Source: Pseudonocardiales bacterium
GTDB taxonomy: Bacteria; Actinomycetota; Actinomycetes; Mycobacteriales; Pseudonocardiaceae
Assembly: GCA_023252195.1 (NCBI GenBank)
Contig: JAHEXI010000006.1
Span: forward strand, 124,001 to 188,000
DNA: 64,000 nucleotides
Reading direction: 5' to 3'
Within the stretch, counting starts at the first letter, position 1; every line of letters begins with the position of its first letter. Position numbers and translations under genes: made by a program. The notes beneath the pieces were generated by a model. The model worked only from the letters and a program-made list of their open reading frames with translations. It was not told the DNA's origin and made no database searches. Shown piece by piece: positions 62,962 through 64,000 of the stretch.

Positions 62962-63557
62962 TCAGTTTCCGGCATAGCGGGTCGACCATGTGGTGTGGGT
63001 GGGTGGGTTCGGCCCGAACTCAGCGATGGCGTCCTGAGCGAGTGTGGTGATTGGTGTCGTGGAGTTCGAGCTGCTCAAGCCAGGGCGTCGGGATGGCGTG
63101 GACGCCATGGAGAGTGCCGAGGATGTTGCCGGCGATGGAGTCCAGTGGAGTCGCTGTCTCCGGAGTGGTTGACCGCGAGCCGGAGACCGTCGACGAGGTC
63201 GCGGGCGGTGAGTGCGGCGCACACGGCGACGGCGAGCGCTTCCTCACCGACCCAGCCTCCGCCGAGGTGTTCGGCGATCTTTTCTGGGGTGGGTCTGCCC
63301 TGTCCGGCGAGCGCGACTGCGGCGTCCAGGGCGCAGAGTTGCTCTTCGTGACCTTCCCAGCAGGCTAGTTCGGTGCGCGCTGTCTCGATTGCGGCAGGCA
63401 GGGCGGTACCGTCGAGGAGTTGATGGACGATGACGGCCAGCGTGCCGCCGGACAGGTAGCCGCTAGGATGGCCATGGGTGATCGTGCAGGCCTGCGCGCC
63501 ACAGCGGAAACCGTGCTCCGGTTGACCTACCCATAGTCCGGCCGGTGCAGCGCGCAT
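62962..63557 (-). pseudogene. Frameshifted ADP-ribosylglycohydrolase remnant
   Basis: Pieces of an ADP-ribosyl-hydrolase-like protein lie in three frames: THGHPSGYLSGGTLAVIVHQ and LAVNHSGDSDSTG in the first (metal-site motif), SIAGNILGTLHGVHAIPTPW in the second, ITTLAQDAIAEFGPNPP in the third. The N-terminal third is missing and there are frameshifts near 63150 and 63065. Intact relatives remove ADP-ribose from proteins or DNA. This copy is dead. Confidence 0.75.
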
Positions 63558-63826
63558 GACACCGCCACAGCCTTTCGACTGCCCCGCACCGTCACATACC
63601 CGTGCTCTACATCACCGTCGCCACCGCGGGCCACTACCCAGGCGGCCAACTCAGCCGGCGTGGTGAACCCGTACAACCACCGCACATCGCCACAATCACC
63701 CGCCACAACATAACCATCCCTCAAGTGCGGCACCAACAACACGCTTTTTCGAAACGATTCGATCATGGCTTTTTCGTCACCGGCGCCCGCCCAGACACGC
63801 GCTATCTCTTCCCCAAGATCAAACAA
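63527..63826 (-). pseudogene. Truncated SseB-like gene
   Basis: About 99 codons from a TTG at 63826: MIESFRKSVLLVPHLRDGYV, GDVRWLYGFTTPAELAAWVVARG, then YVTVRGSRKAVAV. This matches the start of SseB N-terminal domain proteins common in actinobacterial accessory DNA. The frame ends abruptly where it meets the ADP-ribosylglycohydrolase remnant (63527-63557), so it has lost its C-terminus or is a fusion scar. There is no good ribosome-binding site. Confidence 0.5.
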
Positions 63827-63861
63827 CGCCGCACCCTTCGTGATCGATCAACCACTTGCCT

Positions 63862-64000
63862 TCAGCACGGCTGGTCGCATCCGGGATAATAATCCCGGGC
63901 TAACCGCTCGACATATTTGGCGATCACGTCGACTTCGAGATTCATCACGTCGCCGGGGCGCCGCAGGCCCAGGGTGGTCAGCTGCTGGGTGGTCGGGATA
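63862..64000 (-). CDS. ribE: Riboflavin synthase (C-terminal end, runs off the window)
   Basis: The last 45 codons of riboflavin synthase: QQLTTLGLRRPGDVMNLEVD, then VIAKYVERLARDYYPG, ending CDQPC and a stop at 63862. The enzyme dismutates two lumazines to riboflavin. VNVEVDVIAKYVERL-type sequence is diagnostic for the alpha-type synthase. The gene begins outside the window and would lead into ribBA, from which relics separate it by about 1 kb. Confidence 0.88.
   Translation of the reverse strand, partial: IPTTQQLTTLGLRRPGDVMNLEVDVIAKYVERLARDYYPGCDQPC

Overview
The window is high-GC actinobacterial DNA, most likely from the Pseudonocardiales or a close relative. The evidence is a long chromosomal block ordered like the mycobacterial Rv2228c-Rv2247 region (rnhC, cdsZ, cobC, ptpA, SURF1, cobD, tRNA-Val, ahpE, DUF3052, aceE, PucR-type regulator, fabD, acpP, KAS, accD6), a Streptomyces-like fabD-fabH-acpP-fabF arrangement, the treY/treZ trehalose pathway, and typical actinobacterial families (DUF397, GAF-ANTAR, DUF3145, DUF3618). 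No species can be named from sequence alone.

Layout. (1) 1-246 is the start of a thioredoxin gene on the minus strand. (2) 337-20738 is a 20.4 kb integrative element inserted at the 3' end of rnpB, the RNase P RNA gene. A 50-bp copy of the rnpB 3' end (337-386) repeats the real one (20739-20788) with two mismatches. Inside the left end lie int, xis, a RepSA-like HUH replication initiator and tiny overlapping genes, then two small genes and a Pra-like activator: an AICE (pSAM2-type) backbone in which no FtsK-like transfer gene is visible. The rest is cargo and scars: a DUF5919 regulator with a HAD phosphatase, GAF-ANTAR proteins, a decayed STAS gene, a broken IS21-type element, DUF397 and sigma-like genes, VOC proteins and an alpha/beta hydrolase. 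(3) 20757-21173 is intact rnpB. (4) 21.2-33.9 kb holds housekeeping and cobalamin genes, a fatty-acid desaturase and several broken genes. (5) 33.9-36.5 kb holds an AT-rich P450 and a Rieske protein. (6) 36.9-49.5 kb is the ahpE-aceE-fab-accD6 block. (7) 49.7-60.4 kb holds a secreted subtilase, a c-di-GMP protein, a methyltransferase, aroE, treYZ and bcp. (8) 60.4-64 kb holds a tRNA with a UAG anticodon, then a PH-domain protein, ribH, ribBA and the end of riboflavin synthase on one strand, with gene relics lodged between ribBA and the synthase.

The most unusual content is in the non-coding DNA of the element. Seven short tandem repeats share an exact 11-bp period but have three different sequences (GGGCCGTC type at 427, 15591 and 20643; GTACAAA type at 10060 and 18857; CGTGCC type at 13033 and 15326). 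They look like integrase arm-binding sites left by several integration events. About 158 bp to the right of three of them sits a roughly 240-bp repeat (13191, 15749, 19016; half copy at 20561) that folds into two nested long stems, with paired compensatory base changes between copies. I do not recognise this structured repeat family.

How the genes work together: AceE makes acetyl-CoA, AccD6 would supply malonyl-CoA as part of a carboxylase, and FabD/FabH/AcpP/FabF build fatty acids under a PucR-type (FasR-like) regulator. The desaturase and FadD36-like ligase act on acyl chains. TreY and TreZ convert glycogen ends to trehalose. RibBA, RibH and the synthase make riboflavin. AhpE and Bcp are peroxiredoxins. 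Functions are inferred from protein motifs and family knowledge; no searches were run.
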